The position numbers were made by a program, and so were the translations under genes. From Mycolicibacterium novocastrense (GTDB taxonomy: Bacteria > Actinomycetota > Actinomycetes > Mycobacteriales > Mycobacteriaceae), in contig NZ_BCTA01000086.1 in assembly GCF_001570485.1 (NCBI RefSeq), positions 1-64,000 on the forward strand: a stretch of 64,000 nt of DNA. Reading direction: 5' to 3'. Below, piece after piece: positions 42,362-50,760 of the stretch. The notes beneath the pieces are model-generated. The model did not search any database. It saw only the letters and a program-made list of their open reading frames with translations, and was not told where the DNA came from. The stretch's first letter is position 1; each line of letters begins with the position of its first letter.

Positions 42362-43621
42362 TCACCGCGGTGACAGAAATGCCGTCAACGCCGCGGCGTA
42401 GGCGGTGACGTCGTCTGCGCCCATCACCTCACGTGCGGAATGCATGGCCAGCTGGGCAGCGCCGACGTCGACGGTCGGGATGCCGGTGCGCGCCGCGGTC
42501 ATCGGCCCGACCGTCGACCCGCACGGCAGGTCGGCCCGGTGTTCGTAGCGCTGTAGCGGCACCCCGGCCTGCGCGCATGCCAGCGCGAACGCGGCGGCGG
42601 TGCGTCCGTCGGTGGCGTAGCGCAGGTTGGGCTGCACCTTGAGCACCGGTCCCGCGTTGACTTCGATCAGGTGTCCCGGCTCGTGGCGCTCCGGGTAGTT
42701 CGGGTGGGTGGCGTGCGCCATGTCGCCGGACGCCACCATCGAGCCGGGGAGGCGCCGCAGGAAATCCTCGCGCCCGCCGCCCGCACTGAGCGTGATGCGC
42801 TCGAGCACGGTCAGCAGCAGGTCGGACTGGGCGCCGTGGTCGGACTGCGATCCGACCTCCTCGTGGTCGAACAGCACCAGCACCGGTGAATATCCGCTCG
42901 GCTCGACCGCCAGGAACGCCTCCAGCCCGGCATAGCAGGTCGCCTGGTTGTCCAGCCGCGGGGCGCTCACCAGATCGCGGTCCGCACCGACCAGGCGCGA
43001 CGGTGTCAGGTCATGGGTCATCAGGTCGGCGCCCAGCACATCGTCGGCCGCCACCTCGGCCTGCTCGGCCACGTGGTCCAGGAACGACCGGGGCCCGCTC
43101 CCGACGCCCCACACCGCGTTGACGTGGCGCTGCGGGTTCAGCTCGACGGCCTTGCGGTCCTCGGCGAGGTGGATGGCCAGCTGAGGCACCCGCAGGATCG
43201 GCTCGTCGATCCGCACCAAGCGGTGCACCAACCCGCTGCCGGTACGTACCGACAACCGGCCGCTGATCCCGAGATCGCGGTCGAGCCACGAGTTCAGCCA
43301 CGCACCGCCGTAAGGCGCCAGCGCAACCACTCGCCAACCCGAGACGAACCGGTCAGGGTGCTGTTTGACCCGAAGGTTGGGGCTGTCGGTATGGGCGCCG
43401 ACGACACGGAACGAGGAGTTACGGCTCCCCCCGTCGGTGCGCCAGGCGATCAGCGAACCGGCTCGCAGGACGAAGAAGTTCCCGTGGGTGGGCCAGGCGT
43501 CAGCTTCGGACAATTCGCGAAAGCCGGCCTCGCGCAGGCGCGCCGCAGCCGTCTCGCAGACGTGGTACGGCGACGGCGACGCGTCGATGAACTCGCACAG
43601 TCTCTGTGGGCTAGCTGCCAT
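42362..43621 (-). CDS. pepC: M18 aspartyl aminopeptidase PepC/ApeB
   Basis: A 419-residue M18 zinc aminopeptidase that removes N-terminal acidic residues. Motifs: VVGAHTDSPNLRVK (metal His/Asp), RLDNQATCYAGLEAF, LVLFDHEEVGSQSDHGAQS (catalytic/metal Glu), SGDMAHATHPNYPERHEPGH and DVGAAQLAMHSAREVMG. It corresponds to Rv0800. ATG 43621 has GAAGGA directly upstream. It is divergent from the DyP-encapsulin pair across 49 bp. Confidence 0.95.
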   Translation of the reverse strand: MAASPQRLCEFIDASPSPYHVCETAAARLREAGFRELSEADAWPTHGNFFVLRAGSLIAWRTDGGSRNSSFRVVGAHTDSPNLRVKQHPDRFVSGWRVVALAPYGGAWLNSWLDRDLGISGRLSVRTGSGLVHRLVRIDEPILRVPQLAIHLAEDRKAVELNPQRHVNAVWGVGSGPRSFLDHVAEQAEVAADDVLGADLMTHDLTPSRLVGADRDLVSAPRLDNQATCYAGLEAFLAVEPSGYSPVLVLFDHEEVGSQSDHGAQSDLLLTVLERITLSAGGGREDFLRRLPGSMVASGDMAHATHPNYPERHEPGHLIEVNAGPVLKVQPNLRYATDGRTAAAFALACAQAGVPLQRYEHRADLPCGSTVGPMTAARTGIPTVDVGAAQLAMHSAREVMGADDVTAYAAALTAFLSPR

Positions 43622-43658
43622 TCCTTCATCTTTACCGGTGAATCAAGATCATTGACGC

Positions 43659-43664
43659 TAGGGT
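43659..43664 (+). promoter_or_regulatory. -10 box TAGGGT for the leaderless DyP-encapsulin operon
   Basis: TAGGGT ends six bases before GTG 43671, with the same box and spacing as at phoU. It supports the DyP start. Confidence 0.5.
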
Positions 43665-43670
43665 CCAGTT

Positions 43671-44669
43671 GTGCCCGAGATCCAGCCGCAACCGGTGCTC
43701 GAACCGTTGACGCCTGCGGCCGTCTTCCTGGTGGCGACCATCGTCGACGGTGGGGAGGTGACCGTCCACGACGCGCTGCCCGATATCTCGGGGCTGGTGC
43801 GGGCCATCGGTTTCCGCGATCCGGCCAAGCGGCTGTCGGCGATCACGTCGATCGGGTCCAACGCCTGGAACCGGCTGTTCACCGGCCCCCGACCGGCCGA
43901 ACTGCACCCGTTCGCCGAGATTCGCGGCGACCGCCACCACGCCCCGGCCACCGACGGTGACGTGCTGTTCCATATCCGGGCAGAGTCGATGGACGTCTGT
44001 TTCGAGTTGGCCACCAAGCTGGTCGACGCCATGGCCGGCGCGATCACCATCGTCGACGAGACGCACGGCTTCAAGTTCTTCGACAACCGCGACCTGATGG
44101 GCTTCGTCGACGGCACCGAGAACCCCGACGGTGCGCTCGCGCGGTCGGCCACCCAGATCGGTGACGAGGACCCCGATTTCGCCGGCGGCTGTTATGTCCA
44201 CGTGCAGAAGTACGTGCACGACATGACCGCGTGGAACTCCCTGTCGGTGGAGGAACAGGAGCGGGTGATCGGGCGCACCAAGCTCGACGACATCGAACTC
44301 GACGACGACGTCAAACCGGCCGATTCCCATGTCGCGCTCAACGTGATCACCGACGGCGACGGCAACGAACTGAAGATCGTGCGGCACAACATGCCGTTCG
44401 GCGAGATCGGCAAGGGCGAGTTCGGCACCTACTACATCGGGTATTCGCGGACGCCGGCCGTCACCGAGCGGATGCTCGACAACATGTTCCTCGGCGACCC
44501 GCCCGGGAACACCGATCGCATCCTGGACTTCTCGACCGCGTTGACGGGCGGCCTGTTCTTCACCCCGACGCTCGACTTCCTCGACGATCCTCCCCCTCTG
44601 CCCGGTTCGGTCACCCCCGCCGAATACGGGGGCTCGCTGGCCATCGGCAGCCTGAAAGGAACCCGCTGA
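43671..44669 (+). CDS. Dye-decolorizing peroxidase, encapsulin cargo
   Basis: A 332-residue haem DyP-type peroxidase. The G-x-x-D-G motif with catalytic Asp lies in LMGFVDGTENPDGALA; the haem-side His is probably in PADSHVALNVI. The C-terminus ends SLAIGSLKGTR after a flexible Pro-rich stretch, the encapsulin cargo-loading tag, so the enzyme is packaged into the shell made by the next gene. It corresponds to Rv0799c. It protects against peroxide and acid stress in mycobacteria by published work I recall. Its TGA overlaps the encapsulin ATG by one base. Confidence 0.95.
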   Translation: MPEIQPQPVLEPLTPAAVFLVATIVDGGEVTVHDALPDISGLVRAIGFRDPAKRLSAITSIGSNAWNRLFTGPRPAELHPFAEIRGDRHHAPATDGDVLFHIRAESMDVCFELATKLVDAMAGAITIVDETHGFKFFDNRDLMGFVDGTENPDGALARSATQIGDEDPDFAGGCYVHVQKYVHDMTAWNSLSVEEQERVIGRTKLDDIELDDDVKPADSHVALNVITDGDGNELKIVRHNMPFGEIGKGEFGTYYIGYSRTPAVTERMLDNMFLGDPPGNTDRILDFSTALTGGLFFTPTLDFLDDPPPLPGSVTPAEYGGSLAIGSLKGTR

Positions 44670-45466
44670 TGAACAATCTGTATCGCGATCTCGCACCGAT
44701 CACCGCAGCCGCCTGGGCGGAGATCGAGCTCGAGGCGTCACGAACCTTCAAGCGTCACATCGCCGGTCGTCGCGTGGTGGACGTCAGCGAGCCGGGCGGA
44801 CCGGTCGCCGCCGCGATCAGCACGGGCCACCTGCGCGACGTGACACCTCCGGGCGACGGCGTGGTCGCGCACCTGCGGGAGGCCAAACCGCTGGTGCGGC
44901 TTCGTGTGCCGTTCACGGTGTCGCGCACCGCGATCGACGATGTCGAGCGCGGTTCGCAGGACTCGGACTGGGATCCGGTCAAGGACGCCGCCATGAAGTT
45001 GGCGTTCGCCGAGGACCGGGCGATCTTCGAGGGTTATGCGGCGGCCTCGATCGAAGGCATCCGGGCGTGCAGTTCGAACACCGCGCTCGCGCTGCCCGAC
45101 GACGAACGCGACATCCCCGACGTCATCTCCCAGGCGCTCTCCGAGTTGCGGCTCTCCGGTGTCGACGGCCCGTATTCGGTTCTGCTGTCGGCGGAGGTGT
45201 ACACCAAGGTCAGTGAAACCACGCAACACGGCTATCCGATCCGCGAGCACCTCAACCGGCTCGTCGACGGCGACATCATCTGGGCGCCGGCCATCGACGG
45301 TGCGTTCGTGTTGTCAACGCGCGGAGGCGATTTCGACCTACAGCTGGGCACCGATGTGTCGATCGGATACCTGTCGCACGACGCAGCCACCGTGCAGTTG
45401 TATCTGGAGGAGACGCTGACGTTCCTGTGTTACACCGCCGAAGCCTCGGTGGCCCTGACCCCTTGA
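44669..45466 (+). CDS. enc: Encapsulin shell protein (Cfp29)
   Basis: A 265-residue HK97-fold shell protein, the same length as Cfp29 (Rv0798c). It begins MNNLYRDLAPITAAAWAEIE and includes RLRVPFTVSRTAIDDVERGS, LAFAEDRAIFEGY and SIGYLSHDAATVQLYLEETL. The subunits assemble into a roughly 60-mer compartment that loads the DyP through its C-terminal tag. It is translationally coupled to the peroxidase (TGATG). It is convergent with purQ, 11 bp between stops. Confidence 0.96.
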   Translation: MNNLYRDLAPITAAAWAEIELEASRTFKRHIAGRRVVDVSEPGGPVAAAISTGHLRDVTPPGDGVVAHLREAKPLVRLRVPFTVSRTAIDDVERGSQDSDWDPVKDAAMKLAFAEDRAIFEGYAAASIEGIRACSSNTALALPDDERDIPDVISQALSELRLSGVDGPYSVLLSAEVYTKVSETTQHGYPIREHLNRLVDGDIIWAPAIDGAFVLSTRGGDFDLQLGTDVSIGYLSHDAATVQLYLEETLTFLCYTAEASVALTP

Positions 45467-45477
45467 CCTCCGCGGTC

Positions 45478-46152
45478 CTAGGCGCTGAGGACGCCGTCGA
45501 GTGCGCTGTAGAACAGGCCCAGCCCGTCGTCGGACGGTCCGGTCAGCGCCTCGGTGGCGTGTTCGGGATGTGGCATCAGACCGACGACGCGCCCGTTGGC
45601 CGAGCTGATGCCTGCGATGTTGCGCTGTGAGCCGTTGGGGTTGTCGCGGTACCGGAACACCACGCGGCCTTCGCCCTCGAGCTCGTCGAGCACCTTGTCG
45701 CTGGCCACGTACCGGCCCTCGCCGGACTTCAGCGGGATCAGCACGTCGGCGCCGGTCTCGTATCGCGACGTCCAGGCCGAGGAGTTCGACGCCACCTCCA
45801 ACCAGATGTCGCGGCAGACGAAGTGCAGCCCGATGTTGCGGGTCAAGGCGCCCGGCAGCAGGCCGGACTCGCACAGCACCTGAAAACCGTTGCAAATCCC
45901 CAGAACCGGCATACCGCCCTCGGCGGCCCTGATGACCTCGCCCATCACGGGTGCGAACTTCGCAATCGCTCCGGCGCGCAGATAGTCCCCGTAGGAGAAC
46001 CCGCCGGGCACCACCACGGCGTCGACGCTCTTCAGGTCGGCGTCGGCATGCCACAGCGAAACGGGCTCGGCGCCTGCCAACCGCACCGCGCGCGCGGCGT
46101 CGACGTCGTCTAGGGTGCCCGGGAATGTGATGACGCCCACACGTGCCGTCAT
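45478..46152 (-). CDS. purQ: FGAM synthase glutaminase subunit PurQ
   Basis: A 224-residue class I glutaminase that feeds ammonia to PurL. The catalytic Cys lies in PVLGICNGFQVLCESGLLPG and the His-x-Glu pair in GLMPHPEHATEAL. Start motif: VGVITFPGTLDDVDAARAV. ATG 46152 overlaps the purS stop by four bases. The purSQ pair lies 5 kb from purL in the same orientation and has a separate promoter before purS. Confidence 0.96.
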   Translation of the reverse strand: MTARVGVITFPGTLDDVDAARAVRLAGAEPVSLWHADADLKSVDAVVVPGGFSYGDYLRAGAIAKFAPVMGEVIRAAEGGMPVLGICNGFQVLCESGLLPGALTRNIGLHFVCRDIWLEVASNSSAWTSRYETGADVLIPLKSGEGRYVASDKVLDELEGEGRVVFRYRDNPNGSQRNIAGISSANGRVVGLMPHPEHATEALTGPSDDGLGLFYSALDGVLSA

Positions 46153-46400
46153 GACTCGGTTCCCGTCGGTTCCCGGCTCACGCTCCAGTCCTCGATCACG
46201 GTGTTCGCCAACAGCGATTCCGCGATCTCGGCAAGGGTGTCGTCGTCGATGCTGTCATCGACCTCGAGCTCAAAACGCTTGCCCTGCCTGACATCTGAGA
46301 CACCATTGAAGCCCAGACGGCCCAATGCGCCGACGATCGCCTGCCCCTGCGGGTCGAGGATCTCGGCCTTGGGCATCACGTGCACCACCACCCTTGCCAC
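46149..46400 (-). CDS. purS: FGAM synthase subunit PurS
   Basis: An 83-residue PurS that bridges PurL and PurQ: VVVHVMPKAEILDPQGQAIV, LGFNGVSDVRQGKRFELEV and a C-terminal LLANTVIEDWSV. The size is normal. GTG 46400 is supported by a TACAGT -10 box six bases upstream. ATGA overlap with purQ couples their translation. Confidence 0.95.
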   Translation of the reverse strand: MARVVVHVMPKAEILDPQGQAIVGALGRLGFNGVSDVRQGKRFELEVDDSIDDDTLAEIAESLLANTVIEDWSVSREPTGTES

Positions 46401-46406
46401 GCGTCA

Positions 46407-46412
46407 ACTGTA
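46407..46412 (-). promoter_or_regulatory. -10 box TACAGT for leaderless purSQ
   Basis: TACAGT on the minus strand ends six bases before GTG 46400, so the purSQ message is probably leaderless. Confidence 0.5.
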
Positions 46413-46435
46413 CCGGCGGTTCCGTTGCGCGCGAC

Positions 46436-47113
46436 TCACCGGCACGAACCGAGATACGCCTCGCACAGCGGGGCGGCCAGCGCGTCGAGAACCTGCGCAT
46501 CGGGCACCGCCGGCCATGGCACCTGCAGCGGCAGCGTCGACCACAGCGCGAGTTCGACGAGGCTGCCGCTGGTGGGGTGGGCCAGCAGGTACTGGCGCAC
46601 CACCTTCTGCCCGGCCACACTGATCACCGCGGCCAGCCGTTCGGGATCGGCCGTGGTGATCGACGGCGACACCAGCGGCGCCGTCAGCTGGCAGGTCCGC
46701 AGCCGCAACTGCGCCGAGTCGAGCACCGCACGGGTGAGGGGTCCGTTGTGCGCGACGTCTCCGCGCCAATGCAGCACCTGCGCCCGCAACTGCCACTGAC
46801 CGGCCGGATGGGTGACCTGCGCCTTTGCCGCCACGACGTAGTCGCGCGGGTCGCCAGGCAGCGGCGGGCTGGCGCACAGTTCCTCGAACAGAAACCGCGG
46901 CGCGGGCGCGGTGACCGCCAGCCCGGCCAGCCCCGGCCACCGGTACACCGAGGACAGCGGTAGCTCGCTCGAGGACGGCCACGCCGCGTCAGGGATCGCA
47001 TCGCAGATCGGCGGGCACACACCCGGGACCGCCCGCGCTGCGGGGCCGGGCACCGGGCCGATGGTCAACGCCACGCCGAACGTGGCGAGGGCCACCGCAA
47101 GCAGCAAACGCAC
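46436..47113 (-). CDS. Secreted conserved protein of unknown function
   Basis: A 225-residue exported protein with a signal peptide (RLLLAVALATFGVALTIGP), then PGVCPPICDAIPDAAWPSSS, a Cys-rich start of the mature part. At least five Cys are seen (VCPPIC, LCASPP, RTCQLTA, PLCEAYLGSCR), implying disulfides outside the membrane. I do not recognise a family. It is divergent from the UlaG-like gene with 46 bp between starts and 35 bp upstream of purS on the same strand. The start is GTG at 47113. Confidence 0.7.
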   Translation of the reverse strand: MRLLLAVALATFGVALTIGPVPGPAARAVPGVCPPICDAIPDAAWPSSSELPLSSVYRWPGLAGLAVTAPAPRFLFEELCASPPLPGDPRDYVVAAKAQVTHPAGQWQLRAQVLHWRGDVAHNGPLTRAVLDSAQLRLRTCQLTAPLVSPSITTADPERLAAVISVAGQKVVRQYLLAHPTSGSLVELALWSTLPLQVPWPAVPDAQVLDALAAPLCEAYLGSCR

Positions 47114-47159
47114 GACTCAACTACCCCCTGAACACGGCCGGCGCCGCCACAATATAGCT

Positions 47160-47813
47160 ATGCAATTGACCCATTTCGGACATTCATGCTTACTGGCCAA
47201 TTTCACAAGCGAATCCGGTGACGAAGCGACGATCCTGTTCGATCCGGGCGTCTTTTCGCACGGATTCGAGGGGATCACCGGCCTGTCGGCAATCCTGATC
47301 ACCCATCAGCACCCCGACCACGCCGACACCGAGCGGTTGCCCGCCCTGCTCGACGCCAATCCGCAGGCCGCCTTGTACGCCGATCCGCAGACCGCCGCGC
47401 AACTCGGCGACCCGTGGCGCGCGGTCAACGTCGGCGACGTCCTGACCATCGATCACCTGACCGTGCGCGGCGTCGGCGGCAAGCACGCGGTGATCCACCC
47501 GGAGATCCCGGTCATCGACAACATCTCCTACCTCGTCGACGACGGCACCCACCGCGCCCGCCTGATGCATCCCGGCGACGCCCTGTACGCGCCGGGCGAG
47601 CCGGTCGACGTGCTCGCCACCCCCGCGGCCGCGCCGTGGATGAAGATCTCCGAGGCGGTCGATTACCTGCGCGCGGTGGCGCCGACGCATGCGGTGCCCA
47701 TTCACCAGGGCATCATCGATCCAAGCGCCCGCGGGATCTTCTACGGCCGGCTCACCGAGATGACCGACACCGATTTCCAGGTGCTCGAACCCGAAGACGG
47801 CACGCAATTCTGA
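47160..47813 (+). CDS. UlaG-like metallo-beta-lactamase-fold hydrolase
   Basis: A 217-residue MBL-fold protein: MQLTHFGHSCLLANF, the metal motif H-x-H-x-D-H in ILITHQHPDHADTERL, and GVGGKHAVIHPEIPVI, MHPGDALYAPG and AVPIHQGIIDPSARG with further ligand-type His/Asp. The UlaG class includes ascorbate-6-phosphate lactonase and metal-dependent hydrolases of unknown substrate. It corresponds to the Rv0786c region. ATG 47160 gives the family N-terminus; the longer opening is antisense to the secreted gene. It stops one base from the convergent dehydrogenase stop. Confidence 0.88.
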   Translation: MQLTHFGHSCLLANFTSESGDEATILFDPGVFSHGFEGITGLSAILITHQHPDHADTERLPALLDANPQAALYADPQTAAQLGDPWRAVNVGDVLTIDHLTVRGVGGKHAVIHPEIPVIDNISYLVDDGTHRARLMHPGDALYAPGEPVDVLATPAAAPWMKISEAVDYLRAVAPTHAVPIHQGIIDPSARGIFYGRLTEMTDTDFQVLEPEDGTQF

Positions 47814-47814
47814 G

Positions 47815-49452
47815 TCAGGCCGTGTCGCGTGCGGCGGCGCGCCCCGCCGCACGCCCGGAGAACACACAGCCGCCGAGGAAGGTGCCCTCCAGCGACCGGT
47901 AGCCGTGCACACCGCCGCCACCGAAGCCCGCCGCTTCACCGGCGGCGAACAGCCCGTCGAACGCGTTGCCGTCGGGCCTGAGCACACGTGCGTCGAGGTC
48001 GGTTTCCAGGCCGCCCAACGACTTTCGCGTCAAGATGTGCAACTTCACCGCGATCAGCGGCCCCGCCTTGCGATCGGTCAGCCGGTGCGGTGCCACGACG
48101 CGGCTGACGCGGTCGCCGAGATAGTTGCGCGCCACCCGGATCGAGGCGATCTGGGTGTCCTTGGTGAACTTGTTGGCCACCTCCCGGTCGCGGGCGGTGA
48201 CCTCGGCCTCGACTGTGGCGTAGTCCAGCGGCAGCACATCGGGGACGTCGTTCATCGCCGAGACCAGTTCGCGCAGCGAGTCGGCGCTGACGAAGTCGAC
48301 ACCGCGGTCGACGAACGCCTGCACCGGCGCCGGCGCCCCGGCTCGGACCCGCGCCAACACGTCGCGAATGCTGCGACCGGTGAGGTCCGGGTTCTGTTCC
48401 TGCCCTGAGAGCGCGAACTCCTTGGCGATGATGCGGGCGTTGAGGACGAACCAGGTGTAGTCCTGTCCGGTCTTCGCGATGTGCTCGAGCGTGCCGAGCG
48501 TGTCGAAGCCCGGGTACAGCGGCGACGGCAGGCGGTTGCCGTTGGCGTCCAACCACAGTGACGAGGGCCCGGGCAGGATGCGGATGCCGTGCAGCGGCCA
48601 GATCGGGTCGTAGTTGGTGATGCCCTCGGTGTAGTGCCACATGCGGTCGCTGTTGATCACCCGCGCCCCGGCCGCCTCGGTGATGCCGATCATGCGCCCG
48701 TCGACGTGTGCGGGCACACCGGACAGCAGTTGCTCGGGGACGCGGCCCATCCGTTTGGGCCAGTTCTGGCGCACCAGGTCATGGTTGCCCCCGATGCCGC
48801 CACTGGCGACGATCACCGCCTGGGCCCGGAATTCGAACTGCCCGACCGGTTCTCGTGAGGTGGCCACGCCGCGGGGTGCGTCTGAGGGCTCGAATACGGT
48901 TCCGCGAACGCCGACGGCGGCACCGTTCTCGACGATGAGCTCGTCGACCCTGTGCCGGTGCGCATACCGCACGCGCCCGGTCAGCCGGCGAGCGAAGATG
49001 TCGACGATCGCGGGGCCGGTGCCCCAGGTGATGTGGAATCGCGGCACCGAGTTGCCGTGTCCGCGCGCGTTGTATCCGCCGCGCTCGGCCCACCCGACGA
49101 GCGGGAACGTCTGCAGGCCGCGTTCGCGCAGCCAGCCGCGTTTCTCGCCGGCGGCGAAATCGACGTAGGCGTGCGCCCATTGGCGGGGCCAGTGGTCTTC
49201 GGGCCGGTCGAATCCGGCCGAGCCGAGCCAGTCTTGAAGCGCCAGCTCGTGGCTGTCGCGAATACCCAGCCGTCGTTGTTCGGGGCTGTCGACGAAGAAC
49301 AGCCCGCCGAACGACCAGTACGCCTGACCTCCGATGTTGTTGGCGTTCTCCTGGTCGACGATCAGTACGCGGCGCCCGCGGTCGATCAGCTCGCAGGCCG
49401 CCACCAGGCCCGCCAGCCCGGCTCCGACGACGATGACGTCAGCATCTGCCAT
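47815..49452 (-). CDS. FAD-binding dehydrogenase (KstD/fumarate-reductase-like)
   Basis: A 545-residue flavoprotein matching Rv0785: ADADVIVVGAGLAGLVAACE (FAD loop), NANNIGGQAYWSFGGLFFV, AVIVASGGIGGNHDLVRQNW and a C-terminal FGGGGVHGYRSLEGTFLGG. The family is related to 3-ketosteroid dehydrogenases and fumarate reductases, but the substrate is not known. ATG 49452 was preferred over GTG 49461 because a TAACGT -10 box (49465-49460) ends seven bases before it and overlaps the GTG. Confidence 0.9.
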   Translation of the reverse strand: MADADVIVVGAGLAGLVAACELIDRGRRVLIVDQENANNIGGQAYWSFGGLFFVDSPEQRRLGIRDSHELALQDWLGSAGFDRPEDHWPRQWAHAYVDFAAGEKRGWLRERGLQTFPLVGWAERGGYNARGHGNSVPRFHITWGTGPAIVDIFARRLTGRVRYAHRHRVDELIVENGAAVGVRGTVFEPSDAPRGVATSREPVGQFEFRAQAVIVASGGIGGNHDLVRQNWPKRMGRVPEQLLSGVPAHVDGRMIGITEAAGARVINSDRMWHYTEGITNYDPIWPLHGIRILPGPSSLWLDANGNRLPSPLYPGFDTLGTLEHIAKTGQDYTWFVLNARIIAKEFALSGQEQNPDLTGRSIRDVLARVRAGAPAPVQAFVDRGVDFVSADSLRELVSAMNDVPDVLPLDYATVEAEVTARDREVANKFTKDTQIASIRVARNYLGDRVSRVVAPHRLTDRKAGPLIAVKLHILTRKSLGGLETDLDARVLRPDGNAFDGLFAAGEAAGFGGGGVHGYRSLEGTFLGGCVFSGRAAGRAAARDTA

Positions 49453-49459
49453 GGCCGCC

Positions 49460-49465
49460 ACGTTA
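49460..49465 (-). promoter_or_regulatory. -10 box TAACGT for the FAD dehydrogenase gene
   Basis: TAACGT on the minus strand ends seven bases before ATG 49452 and overlaps the alternative GTG 49461, so it decides the start. Confidence 0.45.
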
Positions 49466-49476
49466 GCGGTCGGGTG

Positions 49477-50181
49477 CTATGCGGCGGCGGTCATTGCGGG
49501 GCTCGGGCGCCATGTGTAGACGTCCGGCACGCAGCGGTGCATGAGCGCGAGGTCGACGGCGTCGAGCATCGCCTGTCGCGTGCCCGGCCTGCGCAAGTGC
49601 CGGGCGGCGACGGCGATTCGAACGATTCCGCCTCGTCGTGCCGTCCGCTCGGCGGACAGCACCAGGGCGCGGCACCACCACGGTTCACTGAGGAAGCCTT
49701 CGCCGCTACCGAGCACGCGCGAACGTACGGCCGTCCCTCGGACCAGGTCGGTGATGTCGGTGAGCCCGGCGAGAAGACGAAAGCCCTTGCGCGGCAGCAT
49801 CACAGCGGTGCCGTTGGATACGGCCCATCCCGGCGCGGCGAACAGCCGGGTACGCAGACCCAGGTGTTCCATCACGCGGTCGGCGGCCAGCAACCGCAGC
49901 CCGGCCTCGTGTGCGGGCAGGGTCGCGAATTCTCCACGTCGCTTCGTGGTGGCCGCCTCGTCGAAGCCGTGCAACACGATGGCGTCACCGGTGTGGTTGC
50001 GGGCGGCGAGCCATTCGACGGTGGCGGCGTCCTCCTCGAGCCGATGGCCGCCTCTGATTCTGGGCGTTACCAGAAACGAGACCGGCACACCACGCGCGTC
50101 GAGATGCGAACAGAAGTCCGCGACGTCGGGCATCGTGCGCCCGGTGATCCCGGAGACGGAGACGATCAGCTGTCCAGCCAC
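49477..50181 (-). CDS. DUF2334 polysaccharide-deacetylase-like protein
   Basis: A 234-residue protein of the DUF2334 group, distant NodB-type deacetylases: QLIVSVSGITGRTMPDVADF, VPVSFLVTPRI, GDAIVLHGFDEAATTKRRGE and GLRTRLFAAPGWAVSNGTA. The usual metal Asp/His pattern is only partly recognisable (LHGFDEA). It corresponds to Rv0784. It is possibly active on cell-envelope sugar, which is inferred. The start is GTG 50181. It lies upstream of the FAD dehydrogenase by 24 bp and may share transcription. Confidence 0.82.
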   Translation of the reverse strand: MAGQLIVSVSGITGRTMPDVADFCSHLDARGVPVSFLVTPRIRGGHRLEEDAATVEWLAARNHTGDAIVLHGFDEAATTKRRGEFATLPAHEAGLRLLAADRVMEHLGLRTRLFAAPGWAVSNGTAVMLPRKGFRLLAGLTDITDLVRGTAVRSRVLGSGEGFLSEPWWCRALVLSAERTARRGGIVRIAVAARHLRRPGTRQAMLDAVDLALMHRCVPDVYTWRPSPAMTAAA

Positions 50182-50250
50182 GCCGTCAGTGTGGCGGCGT
50201 CAGGTGTCGCAATGGTTTCCAACACACTGACGGCAGGTGGCCATCGGCGG

Positions 50251-50748
50251 CTATCGCGGCAGCACGTCCTCGATGGCCGCGATCACCTCGGGAGCGTCGG
50301 GTTCGGTGCGCGGCCGGAACCGCTTGACGACCGTTCCGCCGGGCGCGAGCAGGAACTTCTCGAAGTTCCACTGGATGTCGCCGGCCTTACCGCTGTCGTC
50401 GGGCGTCTTGGTCAACTCGGTGTACAGGGGGTGCCGGTCGGCGCCGTTGACGTCGGTCTTGGCCAGCAAGGGGAACGTCACCCCGTACGTCGTCGAGCAG
50501 AACTCGGCAATCTCCTCGGCCGTACCGGGCTCCTGGCCCATGAACTGGTTGCACGGCACGCCGATCACGGTCAACCCGCGGTCGCGGTAGTTTTTGGCCA
50601 ACTGTTCGAGCGCGGTGTACTGCGGAGTCAGGCCGCACTTGGAGGCGACGTTGACCACCAGAGCGGCACCGTCGGCCAGTTCGCCGAGCGTGGTGTCGCG
50701 GCCGTCGAGGGTGGTCACAGCGATGTCGGTCAGCGGAGTCTCGGTCAT
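50251..50748 (-). CDS. Glutathione-peroxidase-family thiol peroxidase
   Basis: A 165-residue GPx-fold protein. The peroxidatic Cys lies in VVNVASKCGLTPQYTALEQL, with partners Gln in GVPCNQFMGQEPG and Trp in IQWNFEKFLL. Mycobacteria lack glutathione, so the reductant is likely thioredoxin or a mycoredoxin-type protein (inferred). ATG 50748 follows TAGCGT by six bases; that box overlaps the TetR stop, so the gene has its own promoter besides any read-through. Confidence 0.92.
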   Translation of the reverse strand: MTETPLTDIAVTTLDGRDTTLGELADGAALVVNVASKCGLTPQYTALEQLAKNYRDRGLTVIGVPCNQFMGQEPGTAEEIAEFCSTTYGVTFPLLAKTDVNGADRHPLYTELTKTPDDSGKAGDIQWNFEKFLLAPGGTVVKRFRPRTEPDAPEVIAAIEDVLPR

Positions 50749-50754
50749 GCCCGT

Positions 50755-50760
50755 ACGCTA
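50755..50760 (-). promoter_or_regulatory. -10 box TAGCGT for the leaderless GPx gene
   Basis: TAGCGT on the minus strand ends six bases before ATG 50748 and includes the stop codon of the upstream TetR gene. Confidence 0.4.

Noticed and set aside
50251..50748. Selenocysteine-type glutathione peroxidase
   Set aside because: The peroxidatic position is an ordinary Cys codon and no in-frame TGA is present.
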